Source: Halieaceae bacterium UBA4438
GTDB taxonomy: Bacteria; Pseudomonadota; Gammaproteobacteria; Pseudomonadales; Halieaceae
Assembly: GCA_002390485.1 (NCBI GenBank)
Contig: DGPO01000104.1
Coordinates: forward strand, 37,695 to 53,317
DNA length: 15,623 nucleotides
Direction of reading: 5' to 3'
Shown: in pieces, positions 13,891-15,623 of the stretch
Layout of the letters: each line of letters begins with the position of its first letter
Position numbering within the stretch: position 1 is the first letter of the stretch
Program-made: the position numbers and the translations under genes
Notes under the pieces: model-generated
The model's input: only the letters and a program-made list of their open reading frames with translations
Database searches by the model: none
Told to the model about the DNA's origin: nothing

Positions 13891-14934
13891 TTGAGTCAGT
13901 TTGACCCTGAAAATCACTCGCACCGTCGGTTCAATCCACTGACGGGGAGTTGGGTTCTCGTCTCTCCTCACCGCAGTAAACGGCCGTGGCAGGGCCAAGA
14001 AGAGCGACCGGCTGTTGATGCTCGCCCCGCCTACGACGCGAATTGCTACCTCTGCCCCGGTAATGAACGCGCCGGGGGTGTCAAGAATCCGGATTACTCG
14101 GGCCCCTATGTTTTTCAGAATGACTTCAGCGCGCTGTTGCCCAACGTGCCTTTAAGTGCTGCTGCAGATCATGAGCTCTTAGTTTCGGCGAGTGAGTCGG
14201 GCCTGTGTCGCGTTATTTGTTTTTCGCCGCGTCACGACCTCACATTGCCGCAGATGAGTCACGAGGAGCTCTGCAAGGTTGTGGACTTGTGGGCGGTGCA
14301 GTATCAAGAACTTGCGGCGATGGATGGCATTAACCATGTGCAGATCTTCGAAAATAAAGGTGAGGCCATGGGATGCAGTAACCCACATCCCCACGGCCAG
14401 ATATGGGCTCAACAGACTGTCCCAGACGAGGCTGCGAAAAAAACGCAGCGCATGCAGGCTCACCTCGAGAGGACCGGGCGCACATTGCTGGGTGATTACC
14501 GAACCGTTGAGCTAGAACGCGCGTCACGGCTGGTTTGCGACAATGAGAGTTTTGTTGCGCTGGTGCCGTTTTGGGCAACATGGCCGTTCGAGACGCTCGT
14601 TTTGTGTAAGCGTCACGTGCGAAACTTGAGCGATATGACTGATGCAGAGCGATCTGATTTAGCCGACATTCTTAAGCGACTGACCACGCGGTACGACAAT
14701 CTGTTTGAATGCAGCTTTCCGTACTCGGCGGGGATGCATCAGGCGCCTACGGACGGCGCCGACCATGATGCCTGGGACTGGCATATGCACTTTTATCCGC
14801 CACTGCTGCGCTCGTCGTCGGTCAAGAAGTTCATGGTGGGCTATGAGATGCTGGGTGAGCCGCAGCGCGACATAACGCCGGAAGCGGCGGCAGAACGGCT
14901 AAGGGCACTTTCTGAGACGCATTACACGAGATAA
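13891..14934 (+). CDS. galT: Galactose-1-phosphate uridylyltransferase
   Basis: GalT exchanges UMP between UDP-glucose and galactose-1-phosphate in the Leloir pathway, in the cytoplasm. The 347-residue protein matches the E. coli type over its length. It opens with the family N-terminus [18 protein letters not shown], which supports the TTG start at 13891 (TAGG 4 bases upstream). The structural zinc ligands C52 and C55 and the H115 position are present, as is the catalytic block [10 protein letters not shown] with H166-P-H168, the second histidine being the uridylylated nucleophile. MHQAP (H283) and WHMHF (H298, H300) supply histidines of the second metal site. An odd point is K184, where related enzymes carry a glutamate metal ligand. 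galK and galE are absent here; instead it is coupled to the PhoD-like gene. Confidence 0.95.
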   Translation: MSQFDPENHSHRRFNPLTGSWVLVSPHRSKRPWQGQEERPAVDARPAYDANCYLCPGNERAGGVKNPDYSGPYVFQNDFSALLPNVPLSAAADHELLVSASESGLCRVICFSPRHDLTLPQMSHEELCKVVDLWAVQYQELAAMDGINHVQIFENKGEAMGCSNPHPHGQIWAQQTVPDEAAKKTQRMQAHLERTGRTLLGDYRTVELERASRLVCDNESFVALVPFWATWPFETLVLCKRHVRNLSDMTDAERSDLADILKRLTTRYDNLFECSFPYSAGMHQAPTDGADHDAWDWHMHFYPPLLRSSSVKKFMVGYEMLGEPQRDITPEAAAERLRALSETHYTR

Positions 14935-14987
14935 CCGCGATATCCGTGTCAGGGCGTGAAGTGCACAGTGAGCAGGTCGACGTACCC

Positions 14988-15623
14988 TCAGGGAAGGGTT
15001 CGAAATTCGCCGGGTTCCAGCGTCCAAAACCGCTCCGGGTCAATCTGCGCACCTGACAGTGCTTCAGTTAAATCCGAGAGTGGTTGATCCACAGGTTCCC
15101 ACGTCAGCTGAAAGACGCCGAAGTGGATGCCCAGGCTTTGCTGGCTGCGGAGGTCCTGATGCGCGATCACCGCTTCTTTAGGATCCAAGTGAATGGACTG
15201 CATAAACCACCGTGGCTCATAGGCACCAATAGGGATAATACTCAAAGCAAAGGGCCCGAAACGCTCCCCCTGCTCTCTAAAATGAGGTGAGTAACCGGTG
15301 TCGCCGGCGAAATAAATATTCCCTTCATCCGTCTCGATCACAAAGGAGCCCCAGAGGGTTCTCATTTGATCATGTATGCCTCTGGCTGAGCGATGCTGAC
15401 ACTCGACAAAGTGAACGCTTGCCTCTCCCACCGAAATCGCTTGGCCCCAATCCAATTCAACCGCGTTAGAGTAGCCTGCACGTCGCAGTAGTGACGCATT
15501 TCCCAGTCCCGACACGATTACAGGCTCTTTGTTCTGATGTTGGCGTAACGCCTCGAGGGTGCGGGTGTCGAGGTGATCATAGTGGTTGTGACTGACAAGA
15601 ATGAGGTCAATCTCAGGGAGATC
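14988..15623 (-). CDS. MBL-fold metallo-hydrolase, UlaG/NAPE-PLD-like (5' end outside window)
   Basis: This is a metallo-beta-lactamase-fold hydrolase of the UlaG/NAPE-PLD-like branch, whose members cleave lactone, phosphodiester or related bonds; the substrate is unknown. The frame is open from the right edge of the window and contains the core metal motif SHNHYDHLD only 10 residues in, so the gene begins further right and the GTG at 15515 is internal. Later motifs are FAGDTGYSPHF (third metal site, Asp of GDTGY) and LGIHFGVFQL (final histidine). About 211 residues are visible and an N-terminal stretch of perhaps 100 or more is missing. It is convergent with galT, with 53 bases between stops and no clear hairpin terminator. 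Confidence 0.9.
   Translation of the reverse strand, partial: DLPEIDLILVSHNHYDHLDTRTLEALRQHQNKEPVIVSGLGNASLLRRAGYSNAVELDWGQAISVGEASVHFVECQHRSARGIHDQMRTLWGSFVIETDEGNIYFAGDTGYSPHFREQGERFGPFALSIIPIGAYEPRWFMQSIHLDPKEAVIAHQDLRSQQSLGIHFGVFQLTWEPVDQPLSDLTEALSGAQIDPERFWTLEPGEFRTLP

Noticed and set aside
14988..15515. MBL-fold gene as a complete 175-codon gene starting at GTG 15515
   Set aside because: The frame stays open to the window edge and the essential SHNHYDHLD metal motif lies upstream of that GTG, so the gene is cut by the edge.
1..15623. Defence island, prophage, integron, CRISPR array or insertion sequence
   Set aside because: No nuclease, helicase, toxin-antitoxin, integrase, transposase, phage structural gene or regularly spaced repeats are visible.

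Overview
The window looks like ordinary chromosome from an aerobic marine gammaproteobacterium. The guess of an OM60/NOR5-type (Halieaceae) relative is inference from moderate GC content, frequent GTG/TTG starts, and the mix of a secreted sulfatase, TauD/TfdA dioxygenase, AbgT transporter and PhoD-like phosphatase. No marker gene settles the taxonomy. There is no rRNA, tRNA, transposase, integrase, phage gene or CRISPR array.

Left part (1-2935): the C-terminal half of an AbgT-family transporter, cut by the window edge, then about 390 bases without a convincing gene but with several complementary GC-rich segments. Next comes fhs, formate-tetrahydrofolate ligase, which ends at a clear bidirectional terminator. 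Transporter and enzyme may be linked through folate chemistry.

Middle part (2952-8750): a minus-strand secreted protein made of two tandem copies of one domain faces a plus-strand GFA-family zinc protein across a 200-base divergent region full of small repeats. Two exported proteins follow on the plus strand: an unidentified beta-propeller-like protein, preceded by a five-codon mini-ORF that overlaps its start, and a type I sulfatase with an intact formylglycine motif. After these come trmL (tRNA wobble methyltransferase) and, convergent with it, a second GFA protein whose seven cysteines sit at the same positions as in the first.

Right part (8832-14934): a co-directional run of a TauD/TfdA-type Fe(II)/2-oxoglutarate dioxygenase, a TVP38/VTT membrane protein, a cysteine-containing relative of the glycine/sarcosine/betaine reductase B selenoproteins with a long C-terminal extension, a small four-helix membrane protein, a Tat-exported PhoD-like phosphatase lipoprotein and galT. 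The gaps of 26, 18 and 12 bases suggest two tight sub-operons, separated by the small membrane gene, whose 5' leader can fold in two competing ways around its ribosome binding site. The window ends in a minus-strand MBL-fold hydrolase that runs off the right edge.

I see no defence island or obvious new mobile system. The best leads are the Cys-type GrdB-like protein beside a dioxygenase, the alternative hairpins at 11756-11797, the tandem-domain secreted protein, and the beta-propeller/sulfatase pair.
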